The notes beneath the pieces are model-generated. The model was not told where the DNA came from and made no database searches. It worked only from the letters and a program-made list of their open reading frames with translations. Shown here in pieces: positions 25,321 to 39,068 of a stretch of DNA of 64,000 nt; positions within the stretch are counted from its first letter, which is position 1; each line of letters starts with the position of its first letter. The DNA comes from Kudoa neothunni. Its lineage: Eukaryota; Cnidaria. Position numbers and translations under genes: made by a program. The stretch lies in assembly GCA_964304625.1 (NCBI GenBank), contig OZ199839.1:6200001-6264000 (forward strand). The letters are read 5' to 3'.

Positions 25321-25411
25321 ATAAATATTGATAAATATTGATAAATAAATATATATATATATATATATGTATATATCTATATTTATCTATATTTATCTAT
25401 ATTTATATTGA
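25321..25411. repeat. (AT)n and 10-bp ATTTATCTAT minisatellite
   Basis: Two ATAAATATTG units (25321-25340) are followed by an AT run (25349-25368) and about three tandem copies of ATTTATCTAT (25380-25409). Confidence 0.8.
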
Positions 25412-26450
25412 GAGATAATCCATTGTAACATTATTTTTCTATAACAAAATACCTTCAGGTTGACAATATATTTGTTTTTGTAAGAGGTATAAATTTCTAG
25501 TTATTTATTAAATAAATAGCGGATTTTCTTTTAGATTCCTGTTGTCTCCCTATGGTCTTAAGAAAGTACGGGGTCAACATTAATTCATCATTTTCAAAAA
25601 TATTTGTAGATTATTAACTTGGTTTTATTGTGTGACATTTTTGGATATTAATTCATTAGATGTGATCAAGTAATCTTAGATTTAAATTTTTTTATTAAGA
25701 TTTGAAAATTAAATCATTTCTCTAGAGAATCCATTTCTAACGATACTTATCGATCCACTACCCATATTATTATAAGTAATTGAAATGTAACTACAGAAAA
25801 ATGACTGATAAATAGATTTGTCATTATTGGATGATAAATTAGTAATGGATAATCTAAAGTTGGTGCAATTATTGCAGGTTTTATCTCACGAAAGTGGGTT
25901 TTTTATCTCTCAGCACTCTAACTAGTGTAATACCACTATATAGATAGTGATGTTAAATACAATATTATATCGATGAGTCTTAGCGTTGTTTCTGTATTTT
26001 TTAAATGCTATCAACTCCCTTTAATATATCTACATCTAAATTTTTATCAGGACCCATATAAAAATGCTATTGAGCGAGTGAAAATTTCGGTGATACCGAC
26101 ATTTTCGTTTTCTGTAATTTTTGCTGATTCGACGTAGTGTGATTTACATTAATTAGAGTTTTAAAGACAGTTTCCATAAATTCAATTTTAAATACAGACG
26201 GACTCTTTGGGAGTTTATTCATGAACACCTCATTAATGGTACTCATTTGTTACAATGTGGAATCAGTTGTAAATTTATTCCACGTTAGATAGTTCAAAAA
26301 TCTTTCAACTCCATCCTTCAACCGTGCTAGCTTATTGTTTGTTTATTTGTGATAAAAATCGATTAAATTCGTCGACAACCACTGTAGACTCACTGAAAAG
26401 CGATTTTTATGCTTTAGTTTTTCAATTCAACCAATTTTATAAAAGGTTGT
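25412..26450. other. Non-coding or unresolved 5' region of the downstream gene
   Basis: No confident exon was found. A frame near 26380-26460 (FYALVFQFNQFYKR) may be an upstream exon of the plus-strand gene ending at 27631, but it breaks before the next one. Confidence 0.3.
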
Positions 26451-26463
26451 CTTCCAGAAAATC

Positions 26464-26830
26464 TCAGAAATTGTTGAATTAGACGTTTTTAGAAATCTCG
26501 AAATGAATCAATCGGGAGTTGAACTTATGGATGAGGTTTTCTTTGGGTGTTTAGAATTTTTTTCGAGTAGAAATATTATTTTGAATACTACCTCCGATTC
26601 CATCATCAAGATAAACTACTCAAAAAATAATGAACTAATTCAACTTGCTCATCCAGTTATTTTATTTAGAGATAAAATTGGCGATTCCATATAAATTTTC
26701 TAGTTTATCTATAAAGATTTCTTGTTTATTGTTTTCAGTCTTACTATCCAATTGCATTGTAAATATCAATTGCATTTATTCCGGTTTGACTCGTCTTCCT
26801 ACCAACTGTCTATTGATTACAATAAAGTTG
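26464..26830 (+). CDS. Candidate upstream exons of the unidentified plus-strand gene
   Basis: A frame from about 26464 to 26694 reads EIVELDVFRNLEMNQSGVEL and later NNELIQLAHPVILF. A second at 26739-26830 (acceptor TTTTCAG) reads SGLTRLPTNCLLITIKL and would join in phase 0 to the exon at 26872 through a weak GTCGAT donor. A competing frame across 26700-26840 is also open, so the structure here is uncertain. Confidence 0.35.
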
Positions 26831-26871
26831 GTCGATTTTTCGCTTCATAAGCTCATCTGTCTTTATTTTAG

Positions 26872-27631
26872 TTTGTAAAAACCTACCACGACCTTTATTA
26901 CCTTCTTAAAGATCTATTCCATGGTCATATTCCAGTATGAGGATATCAATGGTTGATATCAGTATATTTTTCTTTAGGAATGCACCGATTTGAAGGATGT
27001 ATGCTACGAGCTATTGCTTGAATGTTGTTTTTTGAAGTTGTTACGTAGCAATAAAGTTTCTTCTATTGTGTGTATGTGATCTAATTACAATATAGAACAA
27101 AGTTCACCAAAGTAATCGTCTGCAATATCTTGAAAGCGACCCCCTCTCAGATAGTCCTCAGTGTGACAATTTTGACAAATCATATTCTGATGAAGAAAAT
27201 GATTTCACCTTCGATGTTGTCATTTATATATTTATTTTTGTTTAAATTTCCTAATAGATCTTTATTTCTCGATCTCAAATGGATTATTTTCATAGAAGAT
27301 GTTTTATTTTGAAACCATTGTTCACATTAACGCGTCATTTATTGGATTTGTTACTCAATCGTAAAGATGATAGTTTTTGTTTCGTTATTGATTTGGTTTA
27401 GAGAACGTTTCTGTGTCTGGTTTGATCACACAAGTGGAAAGTCATGCTGCGTGTGATATCGCTTGCCCTTTAAAATGCACAGGCTGGGGTTTTTGGTTGG
27501 ATAAAGCCTTAAATCTATTGTCACACTCAAATATCATTGAGCCCAGAGAATGCGAGTCAATAAGTACATCTCTGTTGAAAGAATTCAAAGATCATATTGA
27601 CGAGATAGTTTCTGGTTACAATATATATTAG
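26872..27631 (+). CDS. Spliced gene, 3' part, unidentified conserved-looking protein
   Basis: Five exons keep one reading frame through GT-AG introns: 26872-26934, 26978-27067, 27096-27215, 27258-27360 and 27402-27631 (TAG). Introns are 43, 28, 42 and 41 bp. The product begins FVKTYHDLYYLLKDLFHG here, is helix-like and leucine-rich, has an acidic stretch (SYSDEENDF), then RSQMDYFHRRCFILKPL, and ends with the cysteine-containing ACDIACPLKCTGWGFW and a charged tail. It lacks signal or membrane segments in the visible part. I cannot name the family; a helical-repeat scaffold protein is a guess. The stop lies 84 bp from the stop of the opposed PTTG1IP-like gene (tail to tail). Confidence 0.6.
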
Positions 27632-27715
27632 TTTTATTGTGTTTTTTGGCATTGTCATATCCCTTTGAAGTAGTATTTTCTAAATCAATTCAAACATTGA
27701 AATAAGAGTGTGCGT

Positions 27716-28465
27716 TTACTCCTGGCGATTTTTTCTATATCGATGAATACAACATAGTGTTGATAGTAAAATCATCGCTCCCACACTGACACAACACACT
27801 ATTGCACTAGCTATCAGTATACGACGGTGAACGTGCCACGAAACTTTAATAATAATAATAATAATAATAATTATCATCATCATCATCAATATTATCAATA
27901 TTATCAATAATATATGGATATGTTTATATTACAGAAAAATACTGTTACCTCTACAACCGGCGTAATACACACTAGCTACTCCACAATAGTCCCTTGTATT
28001 TGCGGTAAATCGCATACACTCACCAGTTTTCCCACAATAAAAACACTGAGTGAAAGTCTCATTACATTTAGTAATAGCTCGGTAGTTTTACTTTTTTATT
28101 AGTTACACATGTTTCACAAGGATGATTGCTGCATTCGTCTATACCTACTTAAATGTAAGTGCATATTAAATTGTATTACCGGGTGGAATCAAGTGGGGAG
28201 GACTGGTTGTGTATGATTCTTCATGAGGAAATTCAACAATAATCTGATGAATTAATATGCCGAATTCTTGGTCAACCTTCCTTATATCTTCTTTTCTGTC
28301 TTTAAATAGATAGATAATGTTGTCTCGTAACGTATCCACATTTTTTAGAATTCGTCGTTTTATGCTTATGATTTCATTAACTTAATTATGTGAAAGATTA
28401 ATCTATACATTGCAGAGCAAATAAAAACATACACGTTTCTTGATCAACTTCCAATATTATTGTAT
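27716..28465 (-). CDS. PTTG1IP-like single-pass membrane protein with PSI domain (5' end not found)
   Basis: Five exons on the minus strand keep frame: 28465-28433, 28380-28180, 28138-28092, 28045-27949 and 27843-27716. Introns are 52, 41, 46 and 105 bp with GT-AG ends. The third and fourth exons encode a PSI-type cysteine cluster (ECSNHPCETCVTNKKC then FYCGKTGEC, later YCGVASVYYAGC). Its spacing C-x4-C-x2-C-x5-C-x2-C-x5-C and final C-x9-C matches human PTTG1IP except for one residue in the first gap. The last exon encodes a hydrophobic helix (ILIASAIVCCVSVGAMILL) and a short basic tail ending RYRKNRQE, much shorter than the human tail. The upstream part (KNVDTLRDNIIYLFKD) is not obviously related to PTTG1IP. 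The fourth intron contains ATT and GAT microsatellites (27847-27890). Confidence 0.68.
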
Positions 28466-30394
28466 CTATAAAATAATTTTTATTGTCTTTATAATAGACA
28501 TGAGTAACTTAAAATATTGTTTTTACGTTTACATAACAATATAGTTAGATTATATTATATTAAGTATTGAGTCATAATTCATTTAATAATAATCGAGTAT
28601 ATTTTTAAAAATTTCGATAATTAAACAATTTATAATTTATTAGATACATAAAAATTTAAAAAATTTCATTGTTTTCTTCACCTATAATTTTGTATATCTA
28701 AATGAAATGTAACGTATGATAACTTGAACGTGCGAAGGGGGAGTCATTAAATTTAACAGTTAATACATGCAACAAATAAATTTCACGTGTAGTATTAACT
28801 TATTCGGTTTATTAGTATAACAAATTTATTTTCAAACGACTCGCTCTTTGCTTTGCAGTTGACATTAATATCGATGGAATTTTGAGGTCTAAAGGATTCA
28901 ACGAATATAATATTTTAATGATAACTTGTAGTTTGGGCTATTACATGCTATTTTTAGTCTTACAACTAGTAATTAATGGTTTCTATTAAGGTTTTTAATT
29001 ATTATTTGTGTCAAGTCTTGTCATTATCATTAATTAAATCTTAAAATATTTCTTTTTGTTTTAGTTTCACACATATCTCCAATTAAAATAAATTTTAAAT
29101 ATCATGTTTACCAATAAATTATCAAAAATTTCCTCAAAAAATTCGAAGGTTGTATTAGCCAACATCGTAAAAATTGATTTTTAATTTAAAGTTTTTTCGT
29201 TTCCAAAAATGGTTGAAACATTTTATTATTTTCTATTATAGGGCCCACACATTTAAACCTCTGTAAGAATATGACACTTTCCACCGATTAATACACAATT
29301 ATTTAGAAAGGAAGAGTATTGTTTGTGGTAATCGGAATTTTTATTATTCATTCATATATAAACGTGCTAGAACTCATTCTTTACCACCCTCAACCTATTG
29401 TATACAATGGAAGTCAAAATCACTTTTAGGCAAATAGTTAATCATTTATTTAGACTAACGTAACAAGGGGAATCCTTTTGTTTCGAGATTTTTAACAATA
29501 TATGATAATTACTCTAGATTATTGATGGACCCAGGGTAGTTAGTTGCACTACGAAAATTTTCTTATTCATATTTTTCTAAAACTTACAGAAAATTACGTT
29601 AAGGAAATATTAGACAGTATTTTCGAAGATATTCATTCCCTGATATAGAGCCACTTTCTTAAAAATTCCCAGTGTGCAAACGTACATTGCTTTTAAGATT
29701 AAATTGTACAGCGCAAATAGCTTCTTTCATAATTAAATTTATATAAATATATAATATAAATTACTTAGTTATCAGAATAAAACATTTCCGATCTTTTAAA
29801 AAAATTAATTTATACTTTTGTAAATAATCAGAATAAAAAATTTAAATTATATAAAAATATGAGGTAAATACTCTCAATTTTAAAAATTAAATTAAAAAGA
29901 AATATAAATTTATTCTCGATTATGCTCGTTACTGTAACCAACCTATAAGTTGACAAAAACTCACTCGAATTGGTTTCATCTATATTTCCAAGGTTGCGAT
30001 CAATTATCTTGCTAGACTAAAAATTGATTGAAAAAATTATTAGGTAAGTAACACTCAAATACCTTCACCTTGTGGACAGATTCGTTAATACAATTGACAT
30101 AGATATTGCTTATATTCCAAACCAGGCCAAACACAGCTAAAGAAATTTGACGATTTAATCATCCTCATATCTCAAACTAACCATACCGAATAAAGTAACT
30201 TTAAAAATGGTTAAATTCATAATGCACTTATACTGATGTTATCTAATGGTGGGAACAATATCAAACTGCTTTCTGTTACTATATAAGAAACTACCGATGT
30301 GTACTAACTGGAATTATTGTATTATTTCGAACAATACACGATGAAAACACAAACACAAAATATTATGATTAATCAGTGTGAGAATAGATAGTTA
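28466..30394. other. Intergenic AT-rich stretch
   Basis: No frame or repeat structure was recognised. It should include the missing 5' exon(s) and promoter of the PTTG1IP-like gene and the 3' flank of MCM5. Confidence 0.35.
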
Positions 30395-33224
<2,830 letters not shown>

Positions 33225-33541
33225 TGCGCCTCTTTTCTCGCTAATCCGTGCATACCCGGATTAATAATTTATAATCCATTAAAATACAGGTATAATTTTA
33301 TTTATACATATTTCCTCCAAATTAGAACATATGAATCAGTCGTTTTATTGAAACAATACCTAAATTAATTATATTCTAATCACTGCTAATTTATATTTAG
33401 TTATTTGATTCGGAAACTATTGGGCAAATAAACGCATCCATATTCCTTATAATTATTACATTTGATTTTACTTTTAGAAAAAAAGATGTGATAACAATAA
33501 AAATCATATAAAAAGAATAGTGATTGTTTGCGGTAAAAAAT
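33225..33541. promoter_or_regulatory. Intergenic spacer holding the MCM5 promoter and TRAPPC2 3' end
   Basis: 317 bp separate the TRAPPC2 stop from the MCM5 start, both on the minus strand. The MCM5 promoter must lie largely here. No sequence motif could be assigned with confidence. Confidence 0.5.
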
Positions 33542-34075
33542 TCAATATCGCAGGTTTTTATTAGCGGAAACAGTAATCAATCGATCAAAATTTGGTGAAT
33601 CTATTCGTTCCCCCTTTAGCACACCCTGGAGAGGATTCAAAAGATGCTTGACAAGAAGTTGATTGACGTCGTTGAAAAAAATTCGAATCCCATCGTGATT
33701 GGGGACGTCATGTAACAAAATCATTCGAATACCCGAATAACACAAATATCCGGATATCATGTATTCGCCATATTTGTCAACTTGTTTGAGGTAACTATCA
33801 GACAAAAATTACACCAAACCATTATTGGTCACCGAATCTTACAACTGGTCGGTTTTAAATTTTATATCATCAACAGCATCCAGCGCCGAATGACACAAGT
33901 ATTGAACATGGTGTTTGTAGTTGTCAGGCTGCAGATACATCAAATAGATTACTATAACGATAATTACTCTAGCTAAGAAACCATTTCGAGGACGAAAACA
34001 AAATTCAGTATCATACACCATACTATCGTCATCTAACAGAATCATAAAATAGTAAAATTTGCATGAAGAAGACAT
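33542..34075 (-). CDS. TRAPPC2: TRAPPC2 (sedlin/Trs20), TRAPP tethering-complex subunit
   Basis: Three exons: 34075-33968, 33928-33843 and 33794-33542, giving 148 residues (human 140). The start MSSSCKFYYFMILLDDD parallels human MSGSFYFVIVGHHDN. The middle YLCHSALDAVDD matches IAHAALDLVDE. The third exon gives YLKQVDKYGEYMISGYL and MILLHDVPNHDGIRIFFNDV, which match human YLKTVDKF and IMLHDIRQEDGIKNFFTDV. The longin-fold protein is a core component of TRAPP complexes, which act as exchange factors for Rab1/Ypt1 in ER-Golgi traffic. Intron 1 (33967-33929) is 39 bp, a multiple of three with no in-frame stop, so an unspliced message would insert 13 residues; comparison with human favours splicing. 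Intron 2 is 48 bp. Confidence 0.92.
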
Positions 34076-36143
34076 TAAATTGATGAAATAAGTCCAACTT
34101 AATGTCGGAATTCATCGCAATTTTCCGGCGATTTTGTAAAAATTCTTTGGCCGTGTTTATTTTGCCGGACGCGCTTTTTCTCTTAAACTAATAATTCAGT
34201 CGTTATTATACCCACTAAAAAATATCTTTTATAAAGGCGGAATATGAATTTGATTTCATTAATTCAGGGACGTACCTTAACCTAACCAATTTGTATCAAT
34301 ATATTCTAAATGAAACCAAGGTGTAGTACAACTATTTGGCTAATTCTTTGATAAAATTCTTACAATAAAATAAATATCTCATGGAATGATTATACATCAT
34401 TAAAATTTAATAAAATGTTGAGTATTCTATTTTTTCAATTTTTAGATAGATGATACCATGTAACTTCACATAAAATTAAGTTCTATTCCTATATATCGAC
34501 ATTATTATTATTATTATTATTGTTATCATTATAATAAAAGAATTATTTTCTAAAATCTATAACTATTTGTAATACAACTTTTGGTCTGCCTCTCAACTTC
34601 GTCACTGTTGGTAACTTTATTCCTATAATTTCGGGGATTTCGCAACATGGATAAAATTCAACTAGCTATCAAAGATGGATATTTAACCGTATAACCATTC
34701 ACAATATCCTCGATTTTCATAACAGTTATTTATGTGTCATTATCTCGAACTCCTTGTATATCGACCCTCTCCTTTCATTATTCCTCAGTAACGGAGGGTA
34801 AAATAAAAATTGTACTTAATGCACTCTTATTAAATTTTGGATCTGAAATTTCTTGATTGTTGTTGATAATAGATTTAGAGGTTATTTTAAACTAAATTAT
34901 GTTGATATATTAATAATAGAAAACATGAACTATCTTATCCAAAGAATCCTCGTTAAAAATAAGCGAGATTAATTCATACAAAATTTTGTTTAACCCTTTG
35001 AACCCCGAATTTAATTCAGCGACTGAAAAGGTTATTTTTCCTCATTATGTTTAATTTTAAATAACTTCATTTAAAATATCCAAAAATTGAACCACTAATT
35101 TCAAAAATTATAGGGTTACACACATGGTGCCAAATGTCAACATGGATTAATCTGTCCTTTTAACATACATGTAAACACATATTTTTTTCTTAGATTCATT
35201 TTTAGAATAAACCTATTTAATAGTATATGTGTATATTTTTTAATTCTACCGAAACCTCCAAATTCTAAGTTAAATTGCATGGTACTTTTTGTTTTTTGTA
35301 TATTTGCCGTCAAGTTTGATATTTGTCTATATTGCTATTGATATAAAACGTATAAGTTTTTATAATTCATTTTTAAAAAATCACATAAATATGAACTATA
35401 TTATTATGATAAAGATATATTTAAAAAATGTAATTAAATGGTTAAAACACTCAAATAATTAAAATGTTGCCATTCGGCAATATCAGGACTTAAGGGTCAA
35501 TATATCATGTTTAGTCCTCAGCGATGCCATTTTTTTTGCAAAGAATTTAAGCTTTAAATATCGATTAAAGGTAGAGTTTGGAGCAGATAATTCATTCGAA
35601 TTTTATCTATTAGCCGGCTGCACATTACAAAAATAATTCTAAATATGTATATCTTGGTCATTTTAATAAATGATGGGTAATAATTCTTGTGTCCCTTCCA
35701 ATTATAAATTTTTTGGTCATATAAATCCATATTCATTTTCTTTCTAATAGTAATAATATGTCTGCATGTTAACTTTATACTTAAGCTGACGCAACATGTT
35801 CAATTATCGGAATAAGATTCGATTTAATTATTTATTTCAACTTTCATAATATTGTATGCATATAACGTGAATGATGTGTTATATCTTATATTAGTGTCTG
35901 AATTTCATTTTTTAACGGTTTGAGTTGTTAGCTCTTTAACTGCTCTACTCTCCCGCTCAGTTCTTATACTTGATAAACAAATTGGCAAATCTTCTATAAT
36001 CTCCGATCCAGTAACAAAAGTGCTTCCGTTTTGAATACGTATCTATTGATTCTTTAGCCTTTCCAAAATTCGGTAATGAATCAACGACCTCAAGGTCTGG
36101 TATAGTATCTTGCATAATTAGCGTTTTATCAGACTCTCCTTCC
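34076..36143. other. Intergenic stretch
   Basis: No gene recognised. A short ATT run lies at 34502-34519. A piggyBac-like end, TTAACCCTTTGAACCCC, occurs at about 34991, but no matching right end with TTAA was found. Confidence 0.35.
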
Positions 36144-36147
36144 TTAA

Positions 36148-36975
36148 CCTTCTAAAGAAGTGAAAAAAACTATCTTCGGAGGATCTTTGGGGTCAATTTG
36201 ACCCCAGATTATTATTTGATAAACAAGTTCCAAAAATCGCTACCAATTCAATTTTCTGATACTTTCAATTTCCATCGACCATTTTTTCAGAAAAATAATA
36301 TGAAATATAACAATTATTATTTAATTTCACTTAGACCGTAATACTTTTTCAGTTGTTTTTATTAATCTAAACTAGCGCGAAACCCCACCTTTGTCAGGTT
36401 ACACAAATATTTTGAGTTGAAGAACCCTTTTTAAAATCATGCAAAATATATTTATAATCTTAGTTACCCCTAGGATTAACGAAACTAAAATATTTTTAAA
36501 GAAAATCGCACAAGCTGTGTATCAACCACCTCACACGGACCAAAATTTAAAGAAAGGGGAAATAGTCTTCGAATAATTGATAAAAAAACTCAAACCACAT
36601 GCTCATGTTACAATAAATACTATTGCTCAGTTCGTTCATGAAGAAATGTAGGAATTGTTCAAATAATCAGATAATTCGGATCGAATTTTTAAAAATTTTT
36701 ATAATTTTTTTGTTGCAAGAGGAATGTATAGTATTCAATTTATCGACTAAAAGAATTGACGCAAAGTATCATTTTTCGTACAATCATTTGTGAACAGGAT
36801 CCGAGATTATTAGGAAGATATTAACACAGATTAAATGATATATTAATCACCATTTTACCAAAGAATGAGTCGATAGAATTTACAAAACATCACTTTTGTA
36901 CTTTTTAAAAAATTTTTATAGTATAATTGTAAAACAAAAATTTGGGGTCAATTTGACCCCAAAGTCCTCGGAGGG
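36148..36975. mobile_element. piggyBac-type MITE with TTAA target sites
   Basis: The 828-bp element is bounded by TTAA on both sides (36144-36147 and 36976-36979), the invariant piggyBac target. The right end read inward is CCCTCCGAGGACTTTGGGG; the left side has TTCGGAGGATCTTTGGGG about 27 bp inside the TTAA, preceded by a short extra segment. Both ends carry the same internal palindrome GGGGTCAATTTGACCCC. No transposase frame is present. Confidence 0.72.
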
Positions 36976-36979
36976 TTAA

Positions 36980-37426
36980 TGGTAGAATTAGGTATTATCA
37001 TCGTTACTGTTGTATTTTAAAGGTCATTTTACTCGTTTATGATACTATACTACATACAGTTAACTTCATTAAAGAAATATACACTGGTTCATCAAAAACT
37101 TAAAGTATTAGTATTGATACTTATACGAGAATTAAAAATATCCTCGATCCACTTGGTTTCCTAACTGTTATCTAACAAAATAAATGAAACCAAATTTACA
37201 TTTTGCATTTAAAAAAGATACTTTTGGAGAAAATGATAACGATTGAATTATTACTTAAAAGAAAAAGCGCGCTCAGCAAAATAGACACTGCCAAGTAGAT
37301 TAATCCAGGTCCTTCTGATTGTTGGTCCGAGGCGAAAAACTTAAGTCAATGATAAAATTTTACGGCGAGCATGCTTTGTACCTAACGAGAACCGATCCTA
37401 AGAAATCAGAATTTCTCCCGATAATA
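36980..37426. other. Non-coding spacer
   Basis: Nothing recognisable was seen between the piggyBac-type and Tigger-type MITEs. Confidence 0.35.
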
Positions 37427-38072
37427 CAGTCGAACCTCTATTATCTGGAAGTCGCGCTATTTTGGTGATATTTTAAATTTTATTTGGATTATATTGAGAT
37501 TACGTGTCGATAAATGTTCGATTATCCAGAATCTCGCTAACCGTAACAATTATTTAATCGTAATTCCGATTTAAAATACTGCCATTCACCATAAGACTTA
37601 TACGACGTAGCATATATACAAATTCGATACTTTAAACAAAAATATTTCTAATTATTTATTAATTTTTCTTTTAAAACTTAAATTAAGCATTCAGTCCTTA
37701 CATAAACTTTTATTGTATCTGAACATATGCCTGCATGTATATTAAACAAGCTTTAATTACCGATTATTTAAAAAAATGGATCATTTCTCTGTAGACGTGT
37801 TTTTCCCATAATTATGTACTGATTTTTCCTACAAGTTTCCATATTCTTTGTAATTAGATTTTCCAATTTTTATCAATTTAAATTGCGTAAGTCAAACTAT
37901 TTCACTTAATAAATAGTAAAAATTGTTTATAAATCAAATGATCAATCTTCTAAGTAGAATTTTTTTAAATTTGTAAACGTGTGACAATGCTTATCTTCGA
38001 TTAACCGGAACCTCGCTATCCGGGGAAAATCGCTGGTCCCAAATTTTCCACCGGATAGTCCAAGTTGGACTG
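37427..38072. mobile_element. Tigger/pogo-type MITE spanning the visible start of the duplication
   Basis: The left end is CAGTCGAACCTCTATTATCT and the right end read inward is CAGTCCAACTTGGACTATCC. Both are flanked by TA (37425-37426 and 38073-38074), as expected for pogo/Tigger elements. 646 bp, non-coding. The repeat unit shared with the start of the window is first visible at 37930, in the middle of this element. Confidence 0.7.
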
Positions 38073-38294
38073 TATATCATGCACGATTTTCGCGTAATCG
38101 ACTCCGAAATAAGTTTGATGCAAATAGTCATTTTTTTACAAAAAGCTATTTAATATATTTTTGATTCATCGATTAAAATTTTCTCAACAATTCCTTTAAT
38201 TTTAAACGAAATTTTGTTAAATGAACACGGAGAAAAACTAAAAATTAACTTTCCGATGTTGATTAATGATAGCTGGTGAGGTAAATTTTTAAGG

Positions 38295-39064
38295 ATGAGC
38301 GGTTTTGAGCACGAATTTATGTTGAATGATGATACTGAGGCCAGTAAAATTTATGACGACAAAATTTCTGAAAATTGCTATGTTGATAAAAATAAAGATA
38401 AATGTTCGATTGAAAGACCTAGAATAGCGACAACGGGAAGGGAGAATATTATAAGCCAACACTCTGGAATAGCAACGTACGCTACAGCAAGAATCACCGA
38501 AATGGTGGATTCGTTTTTGATATTTTTCAATCAAACTTTTTTTCAAATGTGATATCAAAGACGAACAAGTTTGGATTGGTTCATTATAACAATAACTAGA
38601 AAACTTTAACCGATGTGGAAATGAAGGCTTACATAGATGTTCTTGTCTATGTAACTATTTCAAAAACTAAGTTGGAGTCCATGATGTTGCTATAGAATGT
38701 CGAATAGGTAAACCTATATTCAGACAAATAATGCCTCTAAAACGAATTACCAAAATATCGAGGACGCTCCACATTGATTACTTTGAAACTCATGAAGCTC
38801 GTCGTTCTGTAGACAAAAGTTTCCCAATGTTGAAAGTATTTGAAAACTGGATAGCTTGCATTTCCAAATTGGTTATACCTGGAGAGAATTTGACAATGGA
38901 TGAACAATTTGTTGCGTTTCGTGGAAATGTCCCTTTAAAGTTTAAACAGTACATGCCTCCAAGACAGCTGCTTATGGCATCAAATTTTTCTTGGTCACCG
39001 ATTCTGTAACGAAGAATACACATAACATATCAGTGTGTTTAGGGAGGAATAATGATCAACGAGC
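38295..39064 (+). pseudogene. piggyBac-type transposase remnant (copy B)
   Basis: Same relic as at 366-1135, with one extra A between the two open stretches. The N-terminal half of a DDE_Tnp_1_7-type transposase is broken by frame changes, and the catalytic core is missing. Confidence 0.75.
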
Positions 39065-39068
39065 GAAA

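Noticed and set aside
34991-35500. Possible second piggyBac-type MITE starting TTAACCCTTTGAACCCC
   Set aside because: The only nearby candidate right end (GGACTTAAGGGTC) does not finish at TTAA in the right orientation.
35554-35736. Minus-strand 60-codon frame
   Set aside because: No recognisable motif, no neighbouring exon, composition as expected for AT-rich DNA.
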